From Pseudomonas sp. CROZ-RG-20F-R04-15 (GTDB lineage: Bacteria > Pseudomonadota > Gammaproteobacteria > Pseudomonadales > Pseudomonadaceae), in contig NZ_JAKNQL010000001.1 in the NCBI RefSeq assembly GCF_022662375.1, positions 248,001 through 312,000 on the forward strand: a stretch of DNA of 64,000 nt, written 5' to 3'. The notes below the pieces were generated by a model that was given only the letters and a program-made list of their open reading frames with translations, did no database searches and was not told the DNA's origin. Positions 36,047 to 45,012 of the stretch are shown piece by piece (position 1 is the first letter of the stretch; each line of letters begins with the position of its first letter). The position numbers and the translations under genes were made by a program.

Positions 36047-36850
36047 TCAGTGGACGACTGAGTTGGGCGGGAGGTGGCTGAGGCGTTCTGTCAGGCGCAG
36101 GCGCTGAATCGGATCATCGCTGAGCAACAGCGCATGCTCCAGATCGAAGCGCTCGGCATTCGGACAGTCGAGCCGCTGATAAAGACTGGCTCGGGCCAGG
36201 TAATCAGCGGCGCCGGCGTCACCCAGCTCGAGGACGCGCTCGGCGTCGATCAGCGCAGCAATAAAGTCATCATGAGTCAGGTGCAACTGGCGCAGGTTGC
36301 GCGACAGGCGCTGGAGCATCTGCTGCGGTGTGGCGGTCAGCAGATGCTCGGCGTTGAGCTTCATGTTCGGTCCGTACTGGCGCTGCAACAGCTCGCGACA
36401 ATCATTGGGATACAACCGCCGGCCGCCACACGGATCGAGCAAGTGATCGGCACCGGGCACCCGCAGCAGGAAGTGCCCGGGGAAGTTGACGCCGACCAGC
36501 GGAATTTCCAGGCTGCGCGCCAGTTCCAGAGCAATCAGCGCCAGTGTCAACGGCTGGCCGCGACGAGTCTGCAACACTTTGTGCAGCAACGCAGCCTGTG
36601 GGCGCAACGGCAGAAAGTCGTCCTGTGCAAAGCCCAGATCGGTCATGCGCCGTAACAAAGGTTGGGCCAGCTCACTGACCGGCAGCATGGGTAAACCGTA
36701 ACTGACTCGCTGTTGCAGATCCTTGAATTCTTGCAACAGCGCTTCGGGATCGACCGCTTTTTCGTGCTCGGCCGCCATCCACAGCGCGGCTTCGAACAGC
36801 GCGGGCGGTGAACGGTGCAGACACTCGAAAAAACGTTGACGCGCACTCAT
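36047..36850 (-). CDS. SirB1 family transglutaminase-like protein
   Basis: Protein of 267 residues of the SirB1/transglutaminase-like group. Core: LLHKVLQTRRGQPLTLALIA, LEIPLVGVNFPGHFLLRVPG, LLDPCGGRRLYPNDCRELLQ, followed by helical TPR-like repeats. The Cys/His/Asp-type pattern of active transglutaminases is not fully preserved, so enzyme activity is uncertain. GGAG is 6 bases upstream of the ATG at 36850. Confidence 0.87.
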   Translation of the reverse strand: MSARQRFFECLHRSPPALFEAALWMAAEHEKAVDPEALLQEFKDLQQRVSYGLPMLPVSELAQPLLRRMTDLGFAQDDFLPLRPQAALLHKVLQTRRGQPLTLALIALELARSLEIPLVGVNFPGHFLLRVPGADHLLDPCGGRRLYPNDCRELLQRQYGPNMKLNAEHLLTATPQQMLQRLSRNLRQLHLTHDDFIAALIDAERVLELGDAGAADYLARASLYQRLDCPNAERFDLEHALLLSDDPIQRLRLTERLSHLPPNSVVH

Positions 36851-37035
36851 CGAAATCTCCGGGGAATGCCTCGTTTTAGCCCGGTCCGTGCCATTCGTCC
36901 AGTACCCCGCCAAGCAGTTTTACGGTTATGCCGAAAAGCCGCTGTCTGCTCGGGCGCTTATTCCGGTGCGCTCCAGCAATTTTCAGGCGCAGGCCTATAC
37001 TGGCGTTCTACAAGAAGTGATTCGGGAGCCCAACG

Positions 37036-38055
37036 ATGTTTGCGCTCATGCAAAGCACTCGCCTGGAATCGCTGCACCTTAGCGTCGACCCGGTCTCCGG
37101 GTTGAAGGCGGTCATTGCCATCCATAACAGTCGCCTCGGGCCAGCCTTGGGCGGATGTCGTTACCTTGCCTATCCCAATGACGAGTCTGCCGTCGAGGAT
37201 GCCATTCGCCTCGCTCAGGGCATGAGCTACAAAGCCGCGCTGGCGGGGCTGGGGCAGGGCGGCGGGGTGGCGGTGATCGTACGTCCGGTTCATGTGGAAA
37301 ACCGTGGCGCACTGTTTGAAGCTTTTGGCCGCTGCATCAATCAGCTCGACGGCCGCTACATCACCGCCATCGACAGCGGTACTTCAGTGGCGGACATGGA
37401 TTGCATCGCCCAACAGACCCAGCATGTCACCAGTACCACCTCGGCCGGCGATCCGGCACCGCATGCGGCCATGGGGGTGTTTGCCGGCATTCGCGCAACG
37501 GCGATGGCCCGGCTGGGCAGCGATAACCTCGAAGGCTTGCGCATCGCGATTCAGGGCCTGGGCAATGTCGGTTTCGCCTTGGCCGAGCAACTGCACGCTG
37601 CCGGGGCTGAGTTGCTGGTCAGCGATATCGACCACGGCAAGGTGCAACTGGCGATGGAACAGCTCAACGCACATCCGATTGCCAACGATGCATTGCTCAG
37701 CACGCCATGTGACATCCTCGCGCCGTGCGGTCTCGGCGGGGTTTTGAACAGCCATACCGTCACGCAATTACGCTGTTCGGCAGTGGCAGGCTCTGCCAAC
37801 AATCAGCTGACACATCTGGATGTGGCCGATCAACTGGAGCGTCGCGGGATTCTTTATGCCCCCGATTACGTGATCAATGCCGGGGGCCTGATCTACGTTT
37901 CGCTCAAGCATCGCGGCGAAGAATTGACCACGATTACCGCGCATCTGTCGAAGATCAGTTCACGGCTGACCGAAGTTTTTGCCCATGCTCAGGCGGAAAA
38001 GCGCTCGCCGGCGCGGGTGGCGGATGAGTTGGCGGAGAAAGTTTTGTATCGCTGA
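37036..38055 (+). CDS. Leucine/phenylalanine dehydrogenase-family protein with altered catalytic motif
   Basis: 339 residues of the Glu/Leu/Phe/Val dehydrogenase family, normally NAD-dependent deamination of branched or aromatic amino acids. Substrate region: GPALGGCRYLAYPNDESAVE and MSYKAALAGLGQGGGVAVIV; coenzyme motif IQGLGNVGFALAEQLHAAGA; APDYVINAGGLIYVSLKHRG. The first active-site Lys (K66 in SYKAA) is present, but the second, in the GGGK motif, is Val (V78, codon GTG at 37267-37269). That Lys is catalytic in leucine dehydrogenase. The protein is otherwise full length and intact. Confidence 0.88.
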   Translation: MFALMQSTRLESLHLSVDPVSGLKAVIAIHNSRLGPALGGCRYLAYPNDESAVEDAIRLAQGMSYKAALAGLGQGGGVAVIVRPVHVENRGALFEAFGRCINQLDGRYITAIDSGTSVADMDCIAQQTQHVTSTTSAGDPAPHAAMGVFAGIRATAMARLGSDNLEGLRIAIQGLGNVGFALAEQLHAAGAELLVSDIDHGKVQLAMEQLNAHPIANDALLSTPCDILAPCGLGGVLNSHTVTQLRCSAVAGSANNQLTHLDVADQLERRGILYAPDYVINAGGLIYVSLKHRGEELTTITAHLSKISSRLTEVFAHAQAEKRSPARVADELAEKVLYR

Positions 38056-38073
38056 GTTTCAAAGGCATGAAAA

Positions 38074-38101
38074 AGGCCCTGAGCCATTCGACTCAGGGCC
38101 T
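38074..38101. terminator. Bidirectional terminator between dehydrogenase and yebG
   Basis: Stem AGGCCCTGAG / CTCAGGGCCT with an 8-base loop. AAAA lies on its left side, so on the minus strand it gives a T-run after yebG. On the plus side it serves the convergent dehydrogenase gene with a weaker T-run. Confidence 0.85.
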
Positions 38102-38119
38102 ATTCAATTCGGGCATCGC

Positions 38120-38455
38120 TTACTTTGCAGCTTTCGCCGCTTTGGCAGGCTTGGCCGGTGCCTCAGCAGGTTCTGCAGCTTCAGCATTCTCGACCGTTTC
38201 GGCCGGTGCATTGAGCAGCTCCGACAGTGCATCCGGCTGGCTCTTGAACGCCCGGGCGAACACATCGCGATTCTTCGCCATGTAGATCCCGGCTTCTTCC
38301 ACTTGCTGTTCAGTCAGGGACGGAACGGCTTTTTGCAGCACATCGGCCAGATATTCGGCCAGTTCGAGCATTTTGTCATGACGGTCAGCTTCGGCTTTAT
38401 CCATGAACAAGCGCTCCAGATCTCGGCTGCTGCGGTATACCACTTCGACGGCCAT
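38120..38455 (-). CDS. yebG: YebG family DNA-damage-inducible protein
   Basis: Small protein of 111 residues, MAVEVVYRSSRDLERLFMDK then AEADRHDKMLELAE, which matches YebG. The tail is rich in Ala, Pro and Lys (APAKPAKAAKAAK), a low-complexity extension. YebG is induced by DNA damage, and a LexA box lies 44 bases upstream. Its biochemical role is not known. Confidence 0.93.
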   Translation of the reverse strand: MAVEVVYRSSRDLERLFMDKAEADRHDKMLELAEYLADVLQKAVPSLTEQQVEEAGIYMAKNRDVFARAFKSQPDALSELLNAPAETVENAEAAEPAEAPAKPAKAAKAAK

Positions 38456-38498
38456 TCACCACCTCACATGCCTTCACGTTAAGTTGTCTTGACGACTA

Positions 38499-38514
38499 CT
38501 GTATCCATATACAG
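38499..38514 (-). promoter_or_regulatory. LexA binding site (SOS box) of yebG
   Basis: CTGTATCCATATACAG matches the consensus CTGT-N8-ACAG exactly, with extended symmetry. It lies just upstream of the yebG start. Confidence 0.88.
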
Positions 38515-38603
38515 CGAAAAGGATAAGCGAATCCCAGCGCCATGGGTAGTGGCTTTTTAATGTAGACCGGATTTCGGGTTTGTCAGGGAGACCGTGTCGC
38601 AGC

Positions 38604-38628
38604 ATTCGCGAGCAGGCTCGCTCCCACA
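38604..38628. repeat. Single REP, type B
   Basis: One arm only (TTCGCGAGCAGGCTCGCTCC). The inverted partner is not present nearby. Confidence 0.75.
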
Positions 38629-38782
38629 AAAGCACAGCGGTGCGACCAAACGCCACGGCGCGGGTTTGGCGGCGTCTCGCCATGATGGCGTGGCCTCTTT
38701 TCTGCATGAAAACCGTTACGTGCAGAAAACCGTCACGTCCAACACGCATCATCCGCTCGCATTCGGGCTAAGGAACATCATC

Positions 38783-39283
38783 GTGAAAATCAACTGGGCC
38801 GAGAAACTGCGGCAAAACGTGCATCAACTGGCCGAGTCCCTGGGCAACCTGTTCGTCGAAACCTTCCACTATCTGGCGCTGTTCGCCATCGGTGCGGTGA
38901 CGGCATACGCGGCGGTGATGGAGTTTCTCGGGATGCTCGAGGAAGGCCACATCAAGATCGATGACATTCTGTTGCTGTTCATCTATCTCGAACTGGGCGC
39001 AATGGTCGGGATTTACTTCAAGACCAACCACATGCCGGTGCGCTTCCTGATCTACGTGGCGATCACCGCGCTGACCCGTTTGCTGATCTCCAACGTCTCG
39101 CACCACAACCCGCCGGACATGGGCATCATTTATCTGTGCGGCGGGATTCTGCTGCTGGCGTTGTCGATTCTGGTGGTGCGTTACGCCTCTTCGCAATTTC
39201 CGTCGGTGAAGATCGAAAAGCCACAGCGCACACTGGGCACGGGTTCCAGCGAGCATCCGGAAGTCGAGAAGGGCGAGCTTTAA
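38783..39283 (+). CDS. psiE: Phosphate-starvation-inducible PsiE family protein
   Basis: Inner-membrane protein of 166 residues with four helices: TFHYLALFAIGAVTAYAAVM, ILLLFIYLELGAMVGIYF, FLIYVAITALTRLLISN and GIIYLCGGILLLALSILVVR. The KTNHMPVRFLIY and SNVSHHNPPD motifs are PsiE hallmarks. I chose the GTG at 38783, with AGGA 8 bases upstream. The frame is open into the REP upstream, but those residues are not native. It overlaps the end of the convergent DUF3509 gene by 4 bases. No Pho box was recognised. Confidence 0.88.
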   Translation: MKINWAEKLRQNVHQLAESLGNLFVETFHYLALFAIGAVTAYAAVMEFLGMLEEGHIKIDDILLLFIYLELGAMVGIYFKTNHMPVRFLIYVAITALTRLLISNVSHHNPPDMGIIYLCGGILLLALSILVVRYASSQFPSVKIEKPQRTLGTGSSEHPEVEKGEL

Positions 39284-39597
39284 AGCCCGGCCGCTTGTCC
39301 GGGCTGGCTGCTGACGAGGGGCGGTGGCGGGGTCAGCCCGGTGCCGCTGGTCATGGCTTCGAGGATTGCCATGGCGCTGTGACCCTGTTCGATGGCAATG
39401 CCGAACTGAATGCTTTGCACCAGTCGCTTGAGGCGCGCAGGGTCATTGCGCTGCTCGGCGCTGATCATGCGTTTGGCCACGATTCGGCCGCTATTGGACA
39501 GGGTCAGCATGATGCTGCCGTCCAGGCCCTGAATGCTCAGATTGATCTGATAGTCCGGCGCGAAGGCATCGGTAATGATCTGAAAAGGATTGTCCAT
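39280..39597 (-). CDS. DUF3509 domain protein
   Basis: Pseudomonas-specific small protein of 105 residues. Core: MDNPFQIITDAFAPDYQINL, DGSIMLTLSNSGRIVAKRMI, and ARLKRLVQSIQFGIAIEQG. The C-terminal tail is Pro-rich. Function unknown. Convergent with psiE. Confidence 0.85.
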   Translation of the reverse strand: MDNPFQIITDAFAPDYQINLSIQGLDGSIMLTLSNSGRIVAKRMISAEQRNDPARLKRLVQSIQFGIAIEQGHSAMAILEAMTSGTGLTPPPPLVSSQPGQAAGL

Positions 39598-39768
39598 GAT
39601 GCGTCACCGCCTGATTGAACGTGCAGTTGTTGACCGGCCGTGATCGGGTTGGTTCGCCAAACCGGATCACTGACATCTCGTTCGCTGAGGTATGCAATTT
39701 CCGTTTGCCTCGGTTGGGATATAGCAAGGGGCATGCCGGGAAAATTAGCGAACAATGAACACGGGCAT

Positions 39769-39800
39769 AAAAAAGGCGAGCCGCTTGGCTCGCCTTTTTT
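39769..39800. terminator. Strong bidirectional terminator after serine transporter gene
   Basis: Stem GGCGAGCC / GGCTCGCC flanked by AAAAAA on the left and TTTTTT on the right. It lies 13 bases beyond the stop of the minus-strand transporter gene and can act in both directions. Confidence 0.88.
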
Positions 39801-39812
39801 AACAGCCCGGTT

Positions 39813-41114
39813 TCAGGGCAGAACCGAGTAGATGATCGCTGACAGTGCAATCAGGCCGATCAGCACCACAAACACGTTGGACACCTGGCCCGAATACTGG
39901 CGCAAGGCCGGCACGCGACGGATGGCGTACATCGGCATCAGGAACAACAGGCAGGCGATAACCGGCCCGCCGAGGGTTTCGATCATGCCGAGAATGCTCG
40001 GGTTAAAGGTCGCCACGGCCCAGCAACTTAGAATCATGAACACGGCGGTTGCGCGGTTCAGCCAGCTCGCCGACATCACCCGACCACGGCTGCGCAGGCT
40101 TTTCACGATCATGCCCTGGAAGCCTTCGCTGGCGCCGATGTAGTGGCCGAGGAAGGATTTGGTGATCGCCACCAGCGCAATCAACGGCGCGGCGTAAGCG
40201 ATGACCGGGGTCTGGAAATGGTTGGCCAGGTACGACAGGATCGAAATGTTCTGCGCCTTCGCCGCAGCCAGATCCGCCGGCGACAACGCCAGTACACAAC
40301 TGAAGCAAAAGAACATCACCGTGACGACCATCATGCCGTGAGCCATGGCGAGGATGCCGCTGCTCTTGCGTTCGGCCTGCTCGCCGTAGCGCTGTTTCTG
40401 ATCCACCGCGAACGCGGAGATGATCGGCGAATGGTTGAACGAGAACACCATCACCGGGATCGCCAGCCACATCGTCTTGAAGAACACCGACATCGGCATC
40501 GCCTCTTGAGCGCTGGCGAAAAACGCGCCGTTCCAGTTCGGAATCAGGCTGAGCGCGAGCAGCAGCAAGGCTGCGACAAACGGATAAACCAGCACGCTCA
40601 TGGCTTTGATGATGACGCTTTGGCCGCAGCGCACAATCGCCATCAGACCGAGAATCAACATCAGCGAAAGGATCGCCCGAGGCGGCGGGGCGATGTGCAA
40701 CTGGTGTTCGAGGAAACTGCTCAGGGTGTTGGTGAGCGCCACGCTGTACACCAGCAGGATCGGGAAGATCGCGAAAAAATACAGCAGCGTGATCAGCTTT
40801 CCGGCACCGATGCCGAAGTGTTCTTCGACCACTTCGGTGATGTCTCCGGAGCGACCGGACAGGACGAAACGGGTCAGGCCACGGTGGGCGAAAAAGGTCA
40901 TCGGGAACGCCAGTACGGCGAGCATCAGCAACGGCCAGAAACCGCCGACGCCGGCGTTGATCGGCAGGAACAACGTGCCGGCACCAATGGCGGTGCCGTA
41001 CAGCCCGAGCATCCAGGTGGTGTCGAATTTGCTCCAGCCCTTGTGGGCCGTTTCCGTTTTGCTTGTGCGGTCTACAGCGGGATTTTCGGCAGCAGGTGTA
41101 CGTACATCGGTCAT
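39813..41114 (-). CDS. Serine/threonine transporter, HAAAP family (SdaC-like)
   Basis: Inner-membrane amino-acid permease of 433 residues, with about eleven membrane helices. Signature near the start: WMLGLYGTAIGAGTLFLPIN; later SGRSGDITEVVEEHFGIGAG and VMVFSFNHSPIISAFAVDQK. It lies directly downstream of the serine dehydratase gene on the same strand, so serine uptake coupled to deamination is the likely role. GAGG precedes the chosen ATG; an upstream start at 41150 lacks a ribosome site. Confidence 0.9.
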   Translation of the reverse strand: MTDVRTPAAENPAVDRTSKTETAHKGWSKFDTTWMLGLYGTAIGAGTLFLPINAGVGGFWPLLMLAVLAFPMTFFAHRGLTRFVLSGRSGDITEVVEEHFGIGAGKLITLLYFFAIFPILLVYSVALTNTLSSFLEHQLHIAPPPRAILSLMLILGLMAIVRCGQSVIIKAMSVLVYPFVAALLLLALSLIPNWNGAFFASAQEAMPMSVFFKTMWLAIPVMVFSFNHSPIISAFAVDQKQRYGEQAERKSSGILAMAHGMMVVTVMFFCFSCVLALSPADLAAAKAQNISILSYLANHFQTPVIAYAAPLIALVAITKSFLGHYIGASEGFQGMIVKSLRSRGRVMSASWLNRATAVFMILSCWAVATFNPSILGMIETLGGPVIACLLFLMPMYAIRRVPALRQYSGQVSNVFVVLIGLIALSAIIYSVLP

Positions 41115-41200
41115 CGGTATCGCCTCGTTATTATTTTTGCTCGGGCTCACGGTTGGCAGACCGTCGGGTGCGGTCTGCCGGGGCGGTCAGGGAATGCGCC

Positions 41201-42577
41201 TCAGCATTCCACCCAGCTCACAGCCAGGCCGCCCCGTGAAGTCTCTTTGTATTTGTCGTGCATGTCGGCGCCGGTATCGCGCATGGTGCGGATCACCCGG
41301 TCGAGGGAAATGAAGTGCTTGCCGTCACCGCGCAGGGCCATTTGCGTGGCGTTGATCGCCTTCACGGCGGCGATCGCGTTGCGCTCGATACACGGCACTT
41401 GCACCAGACCGCCAACCGGGTCGCAGGTCAGGCCGAGGTTGTGTTCCAGGCCGATTTCGGCGGCGTTTTCCAGTTGTTCCGGGGTGGCGCCGAGCACATC
41501 AGCGAGGCCGGCAGCGGCCATCGCGCAGGCCGAACCGACTTCGCCCTGACAGCCGACTTCGGCGCCGGAGATCGAGGCATTCTTCTTACAGAGAATGCCG
41601 ACGGCAGCCGCGCCCAGGAAGAAAGCGACCACATCATCGTCAGACGCGTCCGGATTGAATTTCATGTAGTAGTGCAGAACTGCCGGGATGATCCCCGCTG
41701 CACCGTTGGTCGGCGCGGTGACCATGCGCCCGCCGGCGGCGTTTTCTTCGTTGACGGCGAGGGCGAACAGGTTGACCCATTCCATCGCCGACAGCGTTGA
41801 ACTGATCACGTTGGGCTTGCCGATTTCCAGCAGGCTGCGATGCAATTTCGCTGCCCGGCGCGGCACATTCAGACCACCGGGCAGGATGCCTTCGTGACGC
41901 AGACCCTGTTCGACGCACTCACGCATCACCGACCAGATGTGCAGCAGGCCCTGACGGATTTCCGCATCAGTGCGCCATGCGCGCTCGTTGGCCATCATCA
42001 GTTCGGACACGCGCAGGTTGTGCAGTTGGCACAGCGACAGCAGTTCGGCGGCGCTGGAAAAATCGTACGGCAGCACCACGTCACCGGCCGGCGCTACACC
42101 GGACTCAGCTTCTGCCGCTTCGATGATGAAACCGCCGCCGACCGAGTAGTACGTTTGCTCGAACAGCTCGGCCGTTTCGCCAAAGGCTGTCAGTGACATG
42201 GCGTTGGGGTGGTAGGGCAGGCTCTCGTCCAGCAGCAGGAGATCACGCTGCCAGTCGAAGGCAATTTCCCTTTGCCCGGCGAGGGACAGTTGGCCTGTCT
42301 CGCGCAGTTGCTGGATGCGTGGATCGATGGTCGACGGATCGATACTGTCCGGCCATTCACCCATCAGGCCCATGACGGTGGCGCGGTCAGTGGCATGACC
42401 GACGCCCGTCGCGGACAGCGAACCATACAAACGGATTTCCACACGGCGCACATCGTTCAACAGATGCTGATCGATCAGCGCCTGAGCGAAGGTTGCCGCC
42501 GCACGCATCGGGCCGACGGTGTGGGAACTCGATGGGCCGATGCCGACTTTGAATAGATCGAAAACACTGATAGCCAT
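41201..42577 (-). CDS. sdaA: L-serine ammonia-lyase (iron-sulfur)
   Basis: Converts L-serine to pyruvate and ammonia. Single-chain type of 458 residues with a [4Fe-4S] cluster. N-terminus: [34 protein letters not shown]. Substrate and cluster motifs: [40 protein letters not shown]; the Cys residues are present. The transporter gene follows 86 bases later, and a LysR gene is divergent. Confidence 0.96.
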   Translation of the reverse strand: MAISVFDLFKVGIGPSSSHTVGPMRAAATFAQALIDQHLLNDVRRVEIRLYGSLSATGVGHATDRATVMGLMGEWPDSIDPSTIDPRIQQLRETGQLSLAGQREIAFDWQRDLLLLDESLPYHPNAMSLTAFGETAELFEQTYYSVGGGFIIEAAEAESGVAPAGDVVLPYDFSSAAELLSLCQLHNLRVSELMMANERAWRTDAEIRQGLLHIWSVMRECVEQGLRHEGILPGGLNVPRRAAKLHRSLLEIGKPNVISSTLSAMEWVNLFALAVNEENAAGGRMVTAPTNGAAGIIPAVLHYYMKFNPDASDDDVVAFFLGAAAVGILCKKNASISGAEVGCQGEVGSACAMAAAGLADVLGATPEQLENAAEIGLEHNLGLTCDPVGGLVQVPCIERNAIAAVKAINATQMALRGDGKHFISLDRVIRTMRDTGADMHDKYKETSRGGLAVSWVEC

Positions 42578-42712
42578 GCTAAACCCTTACAAGCAATGGA
42601 GTAGGAATCGCTGCCATTTTTTGTAGGACAAGCGCAATGTCGGCGATACTGCCTACCTCGGTCCTACGTGACTAACGAAACTTCCTAAGTAAGCCTTTAG
42701 CAGGACTAAACG

Positions 42713-43660
42713 ATGAGTCGTCAATTGCATGCCCAGACCTATGTCTGGCTGCAGGTGTTTTCCTGTGCCGCTCGCCACCTGTCGTTCACCCGATGTGCCG
42801 AAGAACTGCACATCACGCCGGGGGCGGTCAGTCAGCAGATTCGCCAGTTGGAAGAGCGGCTCGGCTTTCGTCTGTTTCATCGACGGGCGCGCGGTGTTGA
42901 ACTGAGCGCCGAAGGGCAGCGTTTGGCGATCACCGTCAATGAGGCGTACGGCAGCATCGATGCCGAATTGCGTCGGCTCGACGCCGGCATGATCAGCGGT
43001 ATTTTGCGCGTGCGCTCGATTCCGTCGTTCCTCAGCAAATGGCTGACGCCGCGATTGCCGCGCCTGCAACAGCGCTATCCGGACATTCAGCTACGTCTGG
43101 TCGCCGAGGACAGCAGCGTACCGTTGCACGAAGGCGACTTTGATCTGGCGATCGATTTGAACGACGGCAGTTACCCGGGATTGTTATCCACAGCCTTGCT
43201 CGACGAGCAGATTTTCCCTGTGTGCGCTCCGAGCCTGTTGCGTGGGCGTCCGCCGCTGCACGGGCCGGCGGATCTGGTGCATTTTCCATTGCTGCACGAC
43301 ATCACTGCCTGGCGTGGTAGTTATGAATATGCAGAGTGGGAATTCTATTTGAACGCGATCGGCTTTGAAGGCGCCGACGTACGGCGCGGGCATACGTTCA
43401 ATCGCAATCACCTGACCATCGAAGCGGCGATTGCCGGCATGGGTGTGGCCATTGCCCGCCGCACCTTGCTTAACGATGAGTTGGAGCGAGGCACATTGAT
43501 TGTGCCGTTTGGCCTGTCGGTACCGAATCACAAACGTTACGTACTGCTCTATGCGCCGGGTGCTTTAAGCCATCCGGGAGTGCGTGCGGTGCATGATTGG
43601 CTGGTCGAGGAGGCGGGAATTTTTCGCAGTTTGCATCCGTTGAATGACGGGCAATTGTGA
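42713..43660 (+). CDS. LysR-family regulator (GcvA-like) of serine genes
   Basis: Regulator of 315 residues. The HTH is FTRCAEELHITPGAVSQQIR, QLEERLGFRLFHRRARGVEL, of the GcvA-type subgroup. The effector domain starts near residue 95 (GILRVRSIPSFLSKWLTPRL). It is divergent from the serine dehydratase across 135 bases and is probably its activator. Confidence 0.88.
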   Translation: MSRQLHAQTYVWLQVFSCAARHLSFTRCAEELHITPGAVSQQIRQLEERLGFRLFHRRARGVELSAEGQRLAITVNEAYGSIDAELRRLDAGMISGILRVRSIPSFLSKWLTPRLPRLQQRYPDIQLRLVAEDSSVPLHEGDFDLAIDLNDGSYPGLLSTALLDEQIFPVCAPSLLRGRPPLHGPADLVHFPLLHDITAWRGSYEYAEWEFYLNAIGFEGADVRRGHTFNRNHLTIEAAIAGMGVAIARRTLLNDELERGTLIVPFGLSVPNHKRYVLLYAPGALSHPGVRAVHDWLVEEAGIFRSLHPLNDGQL

Positions 43661-43860
43661 GCAAATTTTGCCGGGTTGCGAGGCGACCCAACTCCCGACC
43701 TTACCAGTGCTTTGCTCGGTTGTCCGGCTTTTTTTGCGAATGAATATTTATCTTTTTTCAGGGGTTGAAATGTTCGCCTGTCGGGCCGATTGTTGTAACC
43801 AGGAGGTCAGGAAATTCAACTCAAGGCCTCTGACGAGCTAGCTGAAATAAGGGATGAACT

Positions 43861-44268
43861 ATGCAAATCCAAGTCAACAGCGATAACCATGTTCAAGGCA
43901 GTAAACGACTGGAGGAGTGGGTACGTACAACCATTGAGAGCACGCTCGACCGTTATGAAGAAGACCTGACCCGTGTCGAAGTCCATCTGAGCGACGAGAA
44001 CGGTGACAAACCAGGTCCCCATGACTTGCGCTGCCAACTGGAAGCGCGGCCAAAAGGCCATCAACCGATTTCCGTGACCCACAAAGCCGATTCGCTGGAA
44101 CAGGCGATCGACGGCGCTGCCGAAAAACTCGAGCACGCCCTGGAGCACCTCTTCGGCAAACTGCGAGGTAAACCACGCGCCGCTGTGGTGCCATTCACCG
44201 GCAAGGCCAACGATAAGCTGTTGGCGGAAGAGTTTGACGAGAATGAACAGGCAGCGATCAACAGTTGA
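43861..44268 (+). CDS. HPF/RaiA family ribosome-associated protein
   Basis: Protein of 135 residues with the HPF beta-alpha fold: MQIQVNSDNHVQGSKRLEEW, LTRVEVHLSDENGDKPGPHD, and a helix ending EQAIDGAAEKLEHALEHLFG. Such proteins bind the 30S decoding region under stress or stationary phase and hibernate ribosomes. No rpoN or ptsN gene is near, so this is probably a second HPF-type paralogue and not the rpoN-linked one. AAGGGATG precedes the start. Confidence 0.88.
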   Translation: MQIQVNSDNHVQGSKRLEEWVRTTIESTLDRYEEDLTRVEVHLSDENGDKPGPHDLRCQLEARPKGHQPISVTHKADSLEQAIDGAAEKLEHALEHLFGKLRGKPRAAVVPFTGKANDKLLAEEFDENEQAAINS

Positions 44269-44298
44269 TACGCTGATTTCATAAGCCACCCAATGAGA

Positions 44299-44327
44299 AC
44301 GGGCCTGCGCAAGCAGGCCCGTTTTTG
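44299..44327 (+). terminator. Terminator after HPF gene
   Basis: Perfect stem ACGGGCCTGC / GCAGGCCCGT with a GCAA loop and TTTTT. It lies 30 bases after the stop. Confidence 0.9.
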
Positions 44328-44370
44328 TTTGTGTGGTTGGATGAGGTTCAGGTATGGCTTAAGAGAACAG

Positions 44371-44598
44371 CCCCTCACCCCAGCCCTCCCGAAACGTCGG
44401 ACCGCCCGTAGGGAGAGGGGGCCGACCGAGGTGTCTTGCGGGGTACATCGACTTGAAAGACCGAGTCGATTATGGATTCGGCAAAGCGGTTCCAGGTCGA
44501 GTCGATTATGGATTCGGCACAGCACGTTCAGGTCGGCGTACATCGCAAGCATCCCCCAATCAGTCCCCTCTCCCTCTGGGAGAGGGTTAGGGTGAGGG
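44371..44598. repeat. Composite palindromic repeat, left copy
   Basis: Begins CCCCTCACCCCAGCCCTC and ends GGAGAGGGTTAGGGTGAGGG. The middle has two direct copies of a 36-base unit (GTCGATTATGGATTCGGCAA...), starting at 44465 and 44501. In the left end palindrome the loop is replaced by an unrelated 20-base stretch (GAAACGTCGGACCGCCCGTA). The element also overlaps the last codons of the nuclease gene. Confidence 0.85.
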
Positions 44599-44955
44599 CA
44601 CTTTTCGATTCGCCGCAATTCTTATTATCTGCTCCAGCACATCGTCCATCTGCTGGATCACCTCAAGATTACTGAAACGCACGACTTCAATACCCTTTTG
44701 CTTCAGATAGCGTGTCCGGCGCTGGTCATGAATCAATCCCTGCGTTTCAAAGTGCTGACCACCATCCAGTTCAATCGCCAATTTCAGCTCGGCGCAGTAA
44801 AAATCCAGCACGTAAGGCGGACAGGGAAATTGCCGGCGAAATTTCAGATTGGCGATTTGGCGGGAGCGGAGTTTTTGCCAGAGCAGGTGTTCGCAGTCGG
44901 TTTGATTAACACGTAGATGGCGGGCGAACTGGGCGAGGGTGGGGCGATTTTGCAT
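44587..44955 (-). CDS. DUF559 endonuclease-domain protein
   Basis: Vsr/PD-(D/E)xK-like nuclease of 122 residues. N-terminus ARHLRVNQTDCEHLLWQKLR; the catalytic core is FPCPPYVLDFYCAELKLAIE, LDGGQH, with the D and E-x-D-type acidic residues; then GIEVVRFSNLEVIQQMDDVL. It stands alone, without a methylase. The last residues and stop (KVPSP then TAA) are made by the flanking repeat. Same-orientation repeats lie on both sides. A function in repair, or in moving or maintaining repeats, is possible. Confidence 0.85.
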   Translation of the reverse strand: MQNRPTLAQFARHLRVNQTDCEHLLWQKLRSRQIANLKFRRQFPCPPYVLDFYCAELKLAIELDGGQHFETQGLIHDQRRTRYLKQKGIEVVRFSNLEVIQQMDDVLEQIIRIAANRKVPSP

Positions 44956-45012
44956 GCTTCACGATCCTTGTGAAGTTGGTTTGAAGTTTTATTCTAGACC
45001 ATGACCCGCTGA

